64,000 nucleotides of DNA from Numida meleagris. Its lineage: Eukaryota > Chordata > Aves > Galliformes > Numididae. A program made the position numbers and the translations under genes. Each line of letters begins with the position of its first letter. Position 1 is the first letter of the stretch. Below are positions 34,946 through 47,400 of the stretch, one piece after another. The stretch is from NCBI RefSeq assembly GCF_002078875.1, contig NC_034438.1:69143628-69207627 (forward strand), given 5' to 3'. The notes below the pieces were generated by a model, which worked only from the letters and a program-made list of their open reading frames with translations, did not search any database and was not told the origin of the DNA.

Positions 34946-36954
34946 CTACAAATTTTCACCTCTCTGAGTGATAAAGTTGTTTTAAAATAAACGCCAGTGA
35001 GTTCCTGCTGCATGAAGCAGGTTTTGGCACAAGAAGTCCTTAGATAAACTACTACTTGATAATTATATTATACCTTTTTTTTTTATTGTTCTGGGACTTT
35101 TCTGTCTTCTTCTTTTTCCCTAAGCAGAGCAGCACTCAGTGCCTTCATGAGGTTCCAAACTTCAGATTTGTGTGTAATACTAAGAAATACATATTTTGTT
35201 GTTTGACAAGCTTTAAACAGAAAACTCCAAAAGCTATACATTTTCCACATTTTTGGAGGTACTAACATTCTATAATGACAGCTACAGCAAAAAGATCGGT
35301 TTTTACCAAAAGCCTTTGTTGTTACTTCTGAAATCTTAGGAAGCAATGGGCCTGAAACTAAAAAAAAAAAAAATTGAATAATTCAGAATAAGGCAGTAAT
35401 TGAGCAATTAGTGGAAGGGACAGAATTGATTTGCTGTTTATGTATAATTTCTTTTTGCCTTCTGTCCTGAATTGGTAAACCAAATGAGTAGTTCAAAGAA
35501 TAAGCTAGATAATGTAGAAATCATTCACAGTGTTCAAGCTAATTTTATAACTCACTTCAGAGCTAGTGTAAAGCTAAGCACAAATAGAGCCGCAGAGTAC
35601 AACTTGCACTGTTTCTTAATAAATAAGTGTAGTCTTTCTCCTATTCTGTGCAGCAATATAGAGAATGAATGGGCTTGAGATGTTTTACTCTGATATGAAA
35701 AAAAAAAGCAGAGAGAAAAACAAAATATTAAACCTGAACTTTAATTTCCAATTATCTAAGAAAATTAAATAAAGCAAATCCACTTACAGAGTTTTCTTAG
35801 TCTGGAGATTACAGACTGTACTGGTCTGTACCTGAAGGCAACTTTCTTCTTCATTATGTTCATTTTTTTTTTTCCTATCTGTTATTCTTTTCTTGTTCTC
35901 TAATGCCAGAAGTTTGTAGATAGTCCTGATGTAACATAATCACAGTGAGGATTCAGATTATATTATTACTGAACTGGCCTAATGACAAATGTATTTTACT
36001 GAGCATTCAGGGAAGTGGATTGACCCTTCTTCTAGTGTTCGTTGGCTGAAAAACAGGTCATGCACAAGGTCCAGTCACTGTTTGCACACCTGTCAATTTT
36101 GCTGGATGGATAGCTCCTTCTGCAATTTGTACTGTAGGTATTTCTTTGTTATGAAGTCTTTTTTAAAATGTTCATTTCCTATTTTTAATTTCCTGCTTTG
36201 TTTTTCAGAAATTCAAAGGCAAAATATCTTCCTTTAGAAATGATGCCTAAGAGCTGCAAACTGGGTTTCCTGGTGGAACTGAACTATACCAGTTCTTAAG
36301 GAAAATATTGTTTGTTTGTTTGTTTGTTTTGAGAAAGGCATTGCTACTTTATGGAGTCTGCTCTATGTCTGTGGAATCAGGCTATGCATTAAGTGAAGAC
36401 ATATTAGTCCAGTACAAATTCATGAGAATGAAATTCATATTAAACAAATTATACCCAATTTAACAGAAGAAGACTGCAGTGAAAAAGATATCAGTGTATT
36501 AAACACTGCCATGAAGAGAATGATAGCGTGTATGATCTCACTGCAAGACTATAGTCCTTTTTACTTATACTAAGACTTGCTATGACTTAAAGCACAGCGG
36601 TGGGTTTTGGAGGTTTATAGTTTTGTTGGTGACAAGAATGATTCATATTCTCTTACACAGCAAGGAGAAGGAAGAAAAAAAGCCTGTCATTTGACTGTTG
36701 GTATGCAAAATTATGTCCTGACTTTATCAGTCCTAGATCAGGCTAAAAATGAAAGAAAATAAGCATAGTGAAGATCCACTTAAAATTCTCATCATTACTA
36801 CATTCCACTTTTTTTTTTTCTGAAATAATAGAAAGCTAAGTCAGTATTAAGTAAAAACAGATGGTTTTGAATTTTATAGTGATGCCACAGATGAGATTTT
36901 AATGCTATAGTAAATGAAAATTTACAAATTAAAAATTGGCCTCATGTCCAATCA
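34946..36954. other. Unique AT-rich sequence, no gene seen
   Basis: No exon or transposon. A TTTG microsatellite of about five units lies at 36,309-36,330. Confidence 0.5.
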
Positions 36955-37212
36955 GCCTCATGGCTGAGCTCTGCTCTCTGTGACAGTAGCAGGGCCCAAG
37001 GGAAGAGCATGCAGCTGTGTCAGGGGACAGTCAGGGGGTTAGGGAAATGCTCTGCGCCAGGTGGTGGTGGGCATGGAATGGGCTCCTCAAGGCAGTGGGT
37101 ATGATGATGGACAATGCACTCAGACATAGCATTTGAATTTTGGTAACTCTGGAGTCAAGACTTGGACTCAATGAACCCATCTTGGGATATTCTACTATTC
37201 TGTGTTTCTAAG
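36955..37212 (+). mobile_element. Old CR1 3' end, divergent subfamily
   Basis: AGGGCCCAAGGGAAGAGCAT, GCAGCTGTGTCAGGGGACAG, GGTGGTGGGCATGGAATGGG and ATGCACTCAGACATAGCATT follow the order seen in the CR1 subfamilies whose 3' end reads '...ACTCGATGAT...GGGATATTCTATGATTC'. Here it ends at TGGGATATTCTACTATTCTG. It is clearly distinct from the CR1-F-like copies. Confidence 0.75.
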
Positions 37213-39202
37213 TGTTGTATTCAAAATGATGTGTTAGTCTGGAGATCACATCCTAAATGGCCAGGACTTCTTTTGAGCATCAGCTGCTTTCTGCACTTGT
37301 AGATTTAAATTTCTCTACTTTGTATTTTCAGTCTTAATTAAAATGAGGACACACTTAGTTTCTGTAACCAAGCAGGGGGATAGCTCATAAAAATAAGTGC
37401 ATCGGAGAGAATGTGGTCCTGGAAAGTGACAATCCTTGTGCAGGTGGATCTCTAAACTCCCTTTTCTTCTTACAAGTTCCCGCTTGACTTTTATGTTTTA
37501 TTTCTATGGTGATAGTAGCACAGTAATACAAATAACAGAAACTACATCCTTAATACATCAACCACTGACATAACAGGTTCAAAAACAGTTTGTAGCAAAT
37601 GAGTTCTGTGGTACTTGCAAACACTTCCCTCCTGCAAACTACAATCATCCCTTGAGTCATGTAGGTTATAACACTAATGATAAATCATGAGGTTAGCTAA
37701 TAAGAAAGCAGAAAAGCAGTATGTTCTACGTGAGAGACATGAGAAAGTGATTTCTTCCTTACTCTTCTCTGTATCTGTTACCTTATTTACATGCAAGTTC
37801 CTAATGTAGATTAAATTTTAGTTCAGATTCAATTAGGAGGCTTTTTGATAGCTTTTTAATGTTTTTATGCAGACTCAAAAGACATATTGATGGACTCATA
37901 GGACATCAATGTATTCTTTTTCCTGTAAAGGTTTCCCCAGTTCAAAGCAAGAAAATCTTTCGCTAGCAACTGATATTTTGTAATTCCATTAGGCTTAAAA
38001 AACTTCTGTGTATGCTTTGGGCAGTTTACATATTTGTGTCTTATATCCTGCTAGTCTCACAAGAAATTTCTTGCAAGAACTTAAAAATCTTCTCTCTTTA
38101 TTTACTCATCGGAATGTTACTGCTGCAGGTGGGAGCAGGAGTGAAAAGGAGACCACAAGCCTGCAGCAAATATTCATAGGGAATAACCTTTAGTTAGGTA
38201 GGCACGCACACACATTGCTACTGACTACAGCATGCCTGTGTTCCTCCAAATTGAAATTTTGCCAAGATAATCAGTCCTGTGTTGGTAGACAGAAGCTAAA
38301 AACAGAAGAAGGAAAAGCCTGAAGTCTGTTCTTGTAATCAGAGCTAACTTCCTGCTCTGGTTTTAAATCCAGGCAAGACCCTCAAAAGGGCTGTTATTTA
38401 ATATCCCAGTCTCAGGAGTTAGTTTATGGTGTTTGTTTTTAACCTGTTGTTTTTGTGCCTTATGTCAAAGATGTTTCGTTTGATGAATTTGTTTCTGAGA
38501 AATATATAAAAACAAGGACATTTACCCTTCTTGTCCTATTGAAGTGCTATACTGGTTGAAGAAAACAACTTATATGTTTGGCAACTTGTATTTTCTGCAT
38601 CCAAATAGACATAATTGAGGAAAGCTATAGCTGAATACTTAGCTATTTATTCAATGAGATTTCCTTAATTGAAGAACAATACAGAAATGACCAGTGAAAT
38701 CTCTGATGGTACAAGGGATTATTCAGGTCACCTTGCATTGCTGAGGTAAACTATTTCCACAAACCATGCACCAGTCTCTGCATGTTCACATGATTACTTC
38801 CCAGGAGAAATACTCTCCAAAGGACAGTGTGTCTAGGTGGTAGCTATATTTAAAGGTTTCTATACCTCCTAGGCACCTATAGAGTGTTGACTAAGTATTG
38901 CACAGTATATATCAATAGCTAGCGCATAACCACTGCATCATTTGCTTGACAAAGTAATAGGCTGAAGCACTAGTAGACTTGTTCTTCATTTTTATGTTCT
39001 GCAGTTGTTGAGGTCACATGCAGAATCACAACATTTTGACACCATAGGGAGGAGTCTACAAACACACATGTAGAAGTATGCCTGGATAACCTGGACAATA
39101 ATACTGTCCCTGAATCCTGCACGTCAGTTCAGAAGTTGTTTTATTCAGACACAAGATAGGACAAATGATCAAACGATTTTATGTCCGGAAGGTATAGGTG
39201 TA
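37213..39202. other. Unique AT-rich sequence, no gene seen
   Basis: No recognisable exon, RNA gene or transposon. Confidence 0.5.
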
Positions 39203-39691
39203 TGTCCTGGTTTCAGCTAAAACGGTGCTAATAGCACACCAGTGTTCTGTTTGCTGCTGAGTGATGGGCCCAGGCCAGGCTGGGCTGCTCAGTGAGGAAA
39301 AGCCACTGTCATTATGGGGCAGCAGGGACAGAGCAGAGCCAGGACAGCTGGCCTGAATTAGGCGAAGAGTTATTCTGTATGACACAGCATCATGCAGAAA
39401 GCCATGAAGCTGTGGGGACCTGGCTGGGAGACAGTCACTTCTCAGGGATTGCTGTGCGTCCATCAACAGGTGATGAGTAGATGCATTGTGGGTATCTATG
39501 TATCTATACATATATAGTTATCATTGCATATTTTTTCTCTTTTCTTTTCTGTCTTAGTACGTAATGCTTATTTCAGCATGAGTGTTCTAATATTTTTTTT
39601 TCCCCAGTTCTCTTCCCAGCACCACTGGAAGGGTGGAGAATGAGCGAATGGCTGTGCGGTGCTGAGATGCCTGCTGGGTTGAACCACAACA
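39203..39691 (+). mobile_element. Solo LTR, avian ERVL-like
   Basis: A 489-bp segment with the hallmark ends of a common avian LTR: it begins TGTCCTGGTTTCAGCTAAAA and ends GGGTTGAACCACAACA, with TG...CA termini. An internal T-rich stretch (about 39,530-39,603) and a GC-richer 5' half fit an LTR. The flanking 5-mers (GTGTA and GGGGA) do not form a good duplication, so the insertion is old or its edges have decayed. The 110-codon minus frame and 62-codon plus frame inside are not genes. No internal viral sequence is adjacent. Confidence 0.72.
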
Positions 39692-42600
39692 GGGGAATTT
39701 ATAAAACACATCTAAAGAAGCAATGTAACTAATTCCCAAGAGTTTGAAATGAGTTAGTTAATTCTATTACAACACCTATTGCTGGTTGTTGATAGATACT
39801 AAGCTATGTAAATCATGTTTTCATTCAGTTTGGAGTTTTCATTATTTTAATAATTCTTTTCCTTGAAAATTCCATCAATTCTCTCAGAAAGGAGAGGATT
39901 GTTAATAGAAACATTCCACTCTTTTCAGAAGAAGATGACAGTTGTAAAAGCTGCTGTTTGCTAGGATTTCATGAACTGCTGCAGCATCCACACATATATA
40001 CAATGTGCTGTCATGGGTACTGGCAGCTGAGAGAATAACGTGCTGTGACTTTTGATGACACTTAGGCAGGAGAACCCTACTATGCTTTTGAAAAATTTCA
40101 CTTGGGACACTTCAGTCACTTGAGGACTTCAAAAATATTATCTTAATATGGTAGGTAGGCAGAGAGAAATACCTAGAGTTTAAAAGAAGTGTTCAAAACC
40201 AAATAGCACAGAAGTGGCAAAGTAGAAATCCCTGGCATCCTCATACAGAAAAACAGCCCTCTAAACACCAACACCACGACATGATAATTAGTAGCTTCTA
40301 GGAGAATAAAAAGTAAAAATAACAAAGGAAGAGATTGGACGGATAATTTTCACTTACAAGCTACATCTTCAGGTCATGAAAAACAAACATACAGCTACTC
40401 AGCAGTCTCTGATATTCATTGACATTATTTTCAGAAATGTAGTGTTAATTCCTGCAGCTGTTACTGCCTGAAAATAATCACACTAAAAATAGTTTTTGCA
40501 TTAACCCCGAAAGCAAATAGCATCTTGGTTTTACAACAAAGAGCTCCATGTTTATTAACACACACTTCCCTTTTTTTCCAAGCCATTCACAAAGGTACGT
40601 GTCCCAACATCCAGTGTCGGTATGAATGGAGAATTCTAGTGGAGAGTTGTTGCAAAAACTGAGGCCTGATGAGACAGCACGATAGGTGTAAGCAGCAGAC
40701 CGGTAAAAATCGTTCAGTATAGATGGACAGAGAAGAAGAGGAAGGATAGTCTTCCGTGTAATGGAGCAGCCCAGCCACAGGGCTCTCCAAGGGACACAAG
40801 AGAATGCATGAGAGCTTGATGTCAAGGGATGTCAAGAGGAGAAAGCAGTGAGACAGTTTATTTGTTCAGATTTATTGACATGAGTTAGCAGGTAGAATTA
40901 GTTACCTCCTTGTAGGATAATAACAGCAAATACCACATTAATTTGTTTACTAGAGCTAAAGAAGAAATTTCTTGTTGTAGTGCTAAAATAATGCATACTG
41001 TGCAATTGCCTATTTCTTCTATAGTAGCAGATACATTTTTAAAAGCTTTTTCTAATTCATATACTCCAATTATGGGGACCAGAGTTCTAATAAGACACCT
41101 CCATCTCCATTCTGTTCACATCTCACAATCATGAGATATTTCACTTCACTTTCCTAGTTTTGATATTGTTTCCTTAATTTTTGTAAATCAGATTCCAATT
41201 TTCAAATTTATTTTTGAACGATCTTTTCAATTTTCAGATACCTTCCCACAGCAACATAAAAGTTTGATCAGAACTTTATTTTCTTTTTCTGAATTTCTTC
41301 TCCTGGTACTGATGCCAGCCCCCAAAATTGTCCACAGATGTTAGCCATCTCATAGCAATTTGATCAGATCCATTCCTGAATCCAGGACAGTCCCTTCCAA
41401 CCTTCTTTTGCCATCTCCTCCTCCAGGACATTTTATTCATTGTTAATCATTTTGTTTCCTAGTATTCTGCCAAACATACCAATTCTGTTTCTCAACAAGA
41501 TTTCTTTGGATACTGAACAATAATGCAACAATTAACTGAATAACAAGATACCAGGACTTTATTGGAGCATTGAACCTTAACTACACAAATATATAGTTCT
41601 AAGCAAAATATAAAAGTAATTTAATCATAAGCCTAATAAACAAAATATGAACAAGTTAAACATGATCTTACTAAAAAAAAATACAAGAAATTTAAATACA
41701 AATATAACTAAGTTTATTAAAGCAGGAAAGAGACACAGTTGTCAAATTGACAAGATATGGTGCCTTTAATGAATAATCTCACCTGCTGTTGTGAGCACCT
41801 GGGGAAGCTGTCAGCCTTTTATATTCTCAGTCACAGTGCTGGATGTCTCCTTCACTTGGCAGCAGCCCTGGACCAGCCAACTAGAACTACCCTGAGCTCA
41901 AGTTGGGGAATTACTGTGATAAGGGTTGTTACTTTTGGTCATAAGACCAACTGCCTGGTGCAACAGCACTACATATGTTTGAAGAAGGCTGGATCACAAA
42001 TATTGTACTATTGTGTGGCAAATAGTCTGCCTATATCCCTGAAGACATTTTCTACACTGTTCAGGAATGACTGAATGTGTCGATACTGCTGTGTCATCTG
42101 TGAATAATCCACTGATATCTTTAAGTACCACTGTGCAATAAATCACAGGTTTCTTTGTTTAAGCTGGCTATGCAAGCATGTAACATAAGTATTCTATTCT
42201 CCTACTGTTCCATGCCATATTGAGGAGAGCAGTATCTTGTCAAACTATATCTCAAGATTTCTGTAGGATGTTGAAGGGTTATTGCTTGGTAGAAGTAATG
42301 AACAACCTACTGGTATGACAAACAACTGGATCTCCTATCCACAAACAAGAAAAAATGGAGCAGGTGACGATCACTGTCAGCTGTGACTATAGTGGCAATG
42401 GAAAAGAAGAGTGCAAGATCTTGCAAGGAGTGAGGTAGGTGAGTAGCAGTGTACAGACCTGGGACTTCAGGTGAGCACATCTTTATTTACACATGGAGTG
42501 GGTGGGTGAGATCCTAGGAGAGGCAGTTCTAGGACCGACATTTAAGGGCAACATTCTCCAAGGGTGAGAGTGGTCATCCCCATACTCAGGCTGACATATC

Positions 42601-43678
42601 AAGACATCAGTGTGGCTAAGTGGGGAATTCAACACAGAGTTTCAATCTAAAAAGCAATACACAGGAAGTGAAAGCTGGGACGGGAAAAAAAAAAAGAGAG
42701 AAATTTAGAAACGTTGCCTGGGATTATAAGGATGGTGTTAGGGCAGGTGAAACTCATCTAGAGTTGAGACTGCAAGGGATGTCAAAGGCAACAGAACTCC
42801 TATTACTAAAGTATAGGATGAACATAAGAACAAGGATAAATGGACAAGATAATTAGGAAAATGGACAGACAAATCTAAAGGGCACAGTGTCTTCTTTACT
42901 TTGCTGGACCGGAGAGGCTGGAGTTAAGGGAAAGATTTTCCCAATGATAACTACAGCACATTGTAACAGAAACCTAGAAAGGTTGTATGTCTGCATGATG
43001 GTCAAGAAGTTCAGTAGTTACAGATTTGGGTATGAACTTTTGTGTTCTCCAGACCTTCTGGTCCTAGTGGTTTCTTCTATCTGTTTTCCAACAGATCACA
43101 ACGTTATAATTATGGATGGCTGGATCCTTCATACTCAAGGTGAAAGTAACATTTCCTAATATCTTCAGCAATTGTAGTTTCCTTGTGTACTTACACAGAC
43201 CACTGATACTTCAAGAGCTATTTTCTACGAAACAACATAAATTTGTGAACATTTTCCTTGAGTTAGGCATCAGATAAATACTTCACACTGTGTTTACAAC
43301 CTATTTAGAGATTTTGCATAAAAATAGAACCCTCTGAGCTTTTTATACTTCTGTAATTTTAACTTGCTTTAAAAAGCTTTTTCTTTCCATCTAAAGTATC
43401 AGAAAATTTAATCTTGATGTTATCTAAAAACTAAATTTATTTTTGAAAATATTAAAATATTTCTGTCTATATTACTGCACCGCAAAATTTCAATAGGAAA
43501 AGAAAACTAAACAAGTAAACTACTTGGGCATCAAGTACATTATACACAATAAATTTGGTCTTGCTTTAAAAAAAAAAAGAGAGAGAGAATGGAAGCTGTA
43601 ATAGTCTACTGAAGCAAGAAATTCTTGCTTATGTCCAGTATAGAGTTTTATAAAAAGTATGTACGTACTGCAGTGTCT
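39692..43678. other. Mostly unique AT-rich sequence
   Basis: No exon is recognised. Two places look faintly LTR-like on the minus strand. One is about 40,478-40,860, with AATAAA on the minus strand near 40,555. The other is about 41,760-41,830, with a TATAAAAG box and an ATTAAA signal. Neither has clear ends. Confidence 0.4.
41765..41823 (-). promoter_or_regulatory. Possible LTR-type promoter and polyadenylation pair
   Basis: On the minus strand TATAAAAG (plus 41,816-41,823) is followed 45-50 bases later by ATTAAA (plus 41,765-41,770), the compact order seen in LTRs. The flanks show no recognisable LTR termini. Confidence 0.25.
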
Positions 43679-44004
43679 GAGGCATGGACTCAGATGTGAA
43701 TGATCCAGATTGTTTATTACAGGTTCTAACATCCCTTTCATACACTCACAAGTTTTCTCTTTTAAATTTCCCACCCACCTTTACATGTCAACAAAACATT
43801 CCTCAAACACTCCTTAACTGTGCATGCAGAGAGCCACGCTCTCTTCCTCCAATCAGGGTCGTCATCATGCGGCCATCTCCCAGCTTACTTGACTTTGTTT
43901 TTCTTTTCTTTCTGGAGATGTCCTTGGTTCTCAGCCTTGCCTTCTCATGCTGTTTATCTTGCTCTCCAGCTTCTGCTCTCAATAGTCTTTCTTGTATTCC
44001 CACA
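43679..44004 (-). mobile_element. Solo LTR, second copy of the 22.7-kb family
   Basis: A 326-bp LTR in reverse orientation, aligning throughout with 22,728-23,083 but lacking about 30 bases in the middle (near 43,830). Minus-strand start is TGTGGGAATACAAGAAAGAC and the end is CACTGCA. The AATAAA signal is kept (plus 43,723-43,728) but the TATA box is mutated. Flanking 5-mers CGTAC and GGTAC match at four of five positions, a plausible aged target duplication. Frames of 109 and 91 codons across it are not genes. Confidence 0.82.
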
Positions 44005-46719
44005 GGTACTTAAATATGGACTGAATTTTCACTGTGGAGAAAAAGAAACAATAGCTGCTAACTACAAAGATCTCCAACACAAGTATTACTGCTAACAGTG
44101 GTGATGAGAACAGAATCAAGTTTCCCATAATATATGCTCCCAGATTCATAAAATATGTTTTTAGGTGTTGAAGGTCTCATTCACACTCTCACAATGGTAG
44201 AGTTTTTTTCCATTAGTTATTTTCTTTAATTTTATATTTTTGAATTATATTAAACTTTTGACTTCAGCAATGTCCTGTGGCAATGTATTCCAAATATTAT
44301 TTGTTATTAAAAAAACAAGCTTTACTTAAATAGCTTTAAACTTACTGCTTAATCAGCATATTTAGTACCCTAGTTTGATTCTTGTGTTACAAAATCTACC
44401 GACCAATGTTCCTGCCATTCATGATTTTATAAATTTCAAATCCAGAGATAACTAGCTTATTTGATTCCAGTAAATGTAGCATTTACAGAATGTGTTATGC
44501 AAGGATCTGCAAAGCAGGAAAATAACTTTCAACTCCTGGACTTTCTTTAAACCTCCCCACAGCAAGAGCTGTGTCTGGTGGTGGCTACAAGTAAATCACT
44601 ACTATTTACCTGACACATGCAAACAAAACCTAACCGAAACAAACCAAAAATGCAAACCTCTTACCAGCAGCACATTGTAAAGAACTTTATAAGCACTTAA
44701 AAAGCACTTAAGCACTACTTAAAAATATGAGGGCTTTTTAAAAAGTTTCTCACAGCAAATACAAATTCTGCAAAACCAGTTTCAGCTCATTCCGTGTGTT
44801 GCTGTGATAAAAAGATCTGAAGACTTTCTATTAAATCAAGGATAAATGAACCACAGATTCTTCAAGGCTATGTAGCTTGTTTGTTTTACTGGACTGAAGA
44901 TGAAGATACAAATCTCTTCTCTACTCTTGGCCAAAATTAAATACTGCTAACGAAAGGCTATCACCTATTGAGAGTCAGATTTTGACAAGATACAGTATAT
45001 GTGTGTGAAAGGCTGAAGAATATTTCATTTGCACAAATGTTCTGAATGCGCTGCTTCAGTGCTCAATGTGGATCTTCTGCTGGGCTACCCTGATATATTG
45101 GCTCTCATGAGTTTTGAATATGACTAGAGTTCATGAAAAAATCCAAAACTGTTTGAAAAGAGGGGAGTTGACAGAGCAAAACCACACACCTGTATTTCCA
45201 GAGATCTAACTTTTAAAATGTGATAAATGCTGTAGTGTAAAGCTCAAGGTTTTCATACTAAAACTGTCTAGCAAGGTTTATATAGTGGCTGATAGATGGT
45301 TTAAATCATATGTTAGAAAGGGGTAATGTATCTTTCCCACCTGATGGATGCTTTTATACCTTGCTCAGTCTCTGAGTAAATGAGAACAGAGAACTACCAG
45401 AGAAGTGTGAAATGTTTTTTGTATGGCCTGACTAGCAAATTTGAATATTAGCACGTTCTGAATACATTCTCACACTACCACCACCACTGACAAAAACACC
45501 ACCACCAAAATGCACACATACACACACATACACATACACACACCCAGAGATTATCTTTCATGAACATACGTCCCACTGTTTGTTTCAAGAATAGAAAACA
45601 GTATATGAAGAGCCCTTCACCCACCAGGCTTTTCAGGCCACAGTGACCTTGATTTCTATGTGTATTAGAAAGGGGGACATGGAAAGAACCTGTCTGTCTG
45701 GAAGACAGAGTTTGATTAAAGTTGTGAGAAATGTCCATGAAGACTGTCTAGCACACCATTCCTTGGGTATTACTTTTACTTCTAACATGGCAGAATATGA
45801 GCAATCCACAGTTTGTGTTGCCTTCACCCTTACTGTAATTTTTATGGGTGCTATCATGTTACTACATAGAGGGAGCATAACTGTTGGTCAGTTTCTTGTT
45901 TTCTTCATATTTTAGAAATTTCCCATGCAATAGATGAATTATATCTTTTCTCATTCAAAATTAGCTTCACTTTTCTATGTTATACTATGTAAGTCATACC
46001 CAAATAATAGTAGGCCTGTTTAATCTTAACCATATCTCTTGGAAATAAAACCTGAACTCCAAACTCTTAGAGCTGGCTTCTTTAAAATTTGCCCAAAGTG
46101 TTAGCCCTGGCTCAGATTCTGCTTTTTTAGGCTTCTGTAAATGTGAGTGCCATCTGTACCTCAGTCAATGCCAGGGTGAAAGAGCTGTGCAAATCCCATT
46201 CTCCTTTCCTGAAATAGTTTCCATGAGAGGAGAACATGGGCCTGTAACCCAGAAAAAGAAGCCACATTTTACTTCATCCATATCTCCAGTCTCAATAATC
46301 ACAGATTGATGAACCATTCTAGGCAGATCTTTCAGTGCTGTCATTTCACTAATCCGTGAAATGCAGTCAATGGGCTCTGGAAGTCCTCAGGCAAGAAGAG
46401 CTGGCAACCAGCAAGCTAGATCCTGTACCAGAGGAATGAACACTGTAGTAGAAAGATCAAGTGGAGGAGAATATGGCTGGGATCTTAAATAGAGTCTTTG
46501 TTTCAGGTGTCTTTGTTGGCTTTTATATTATCTGCTACTGTGTTTGATATTTGCTCATTTCTTTCTTCTGCAGAAATAAGTCACAGATTGAGTTTTAGTA
46601 AGCCCCTCAGCTGCCTCAATAGAAATACAAGATTTACATGTAAATTTGCACTTAAACCTCTCAGCCAATGTTATAGGAGAGGCTTCTAAACCTCTCGGGA
46701 GTTAATTAGCTCTTCACAG
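44005..46719. other. Unique AT-rich sequence, no gene seen
   Basis: No transposon or exon is recognised. A CA-rich microsatellite lies at 45,512-45,544. The 90-codon plus frame at 45,643-45,915 contains a hydrophobic run but no motif and no exon signals. Confidence 0.5.
45512..45544. repeat. CACATA/CA microsatellite
   Basis: Imperfect CA dinucleotide array broken by TA (CACACATACACACACATACA and onward). Confidence 0.9.
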
Positions 46720-47400
46720 ACTCATACAATCATAAAATGACTTGGGTTAGAAAATACATTAAAGATCATCTAGTTCCACCCCTGCTACCACGGGCTGGTT
46801 GCCAACCACTGGTTCAGACTGCCCAGGGCCCCATCCAATCTGGCACTGAGCACCTCCAGTGATGGGGCATCCACCGGGCAGCCAGTGCCAGTGACTCACT
46901 GCCCTCTGCATAAAGAATTTCCTCCTACTATCTAATCTAAATCTCCCCTCTTTTAGTTTAAAACCATTCCACCCTGTCCTATCATTATCAGACTATGTAA
47001 AAAGGTGTTCTCCCTCCTGTTTGTAAGCTCCTTTTAAGTACTGGAATGTTGCAATGTTGCAATGAAAGTTGCAATGAGGTCTCTTTGGAGCCTTCTCTTC
47101 TCGAGGCTGAACAAGCCTGGCTCTGTCAATCTCTCTTTGTAGGAGAGATGCTCCAACCATCTGATCATCTTCACGGCCCTCCTCTGGACCTGCTCCAACC
47201 ACTCCATATCCTTCCTTATTGGGGTCCCTAGGTGTGGATGCAGTACTCCAGCTGGGGCCTCATAAGGGCAGAGCAGATGGGGACAATCCTCTCCTTCTTC
47301 TTGCTGACCACCCCTCTTCTGGTACAGCCCAGGATACTGCTGGCCTTCTGGGCTGCAAGTGCACACTGCTAGCTTGCATCAAGTTATTCATCAACTTTTC
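46720..47400 (-). mobile_element. CR1 3' portion, reverse orientation
   Basis: A CR1 fragment read on the minus strand. On the plus strand it begins CATACAATCATAAAATGACT and proceeds through CTGCCCAGGGCCCCATCCAA and ATTTCCTCCTACTATCTAAT to the inverse of the ORF2 C-terminal region (minus-strand peptides [20 protein letters not shown] and [20 protein letters not shown]). Several stops and frameshifts, and a small duplication of GCAATGTT near 47,045, mark it as older than the CR1-F-like copies. The left end is close to the tail; the right end is truncated inside ORF2. Confidence 0.9.

Noticed and set aside
40478..40825. 115-codon minus-strand frame near an AATAAA
   Set aside because: The AATAAA lies within the frame's own 3' part rather than after a stop, the peptide has no motif, and no clear LTR ends could be placed.
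45643..45915. 90-codon frame with a hydrophobic segment
   Set aside because: A single membrane-like run in AT-rich DNA is weak evidence, with no acceptor or donor in phase and no known family.
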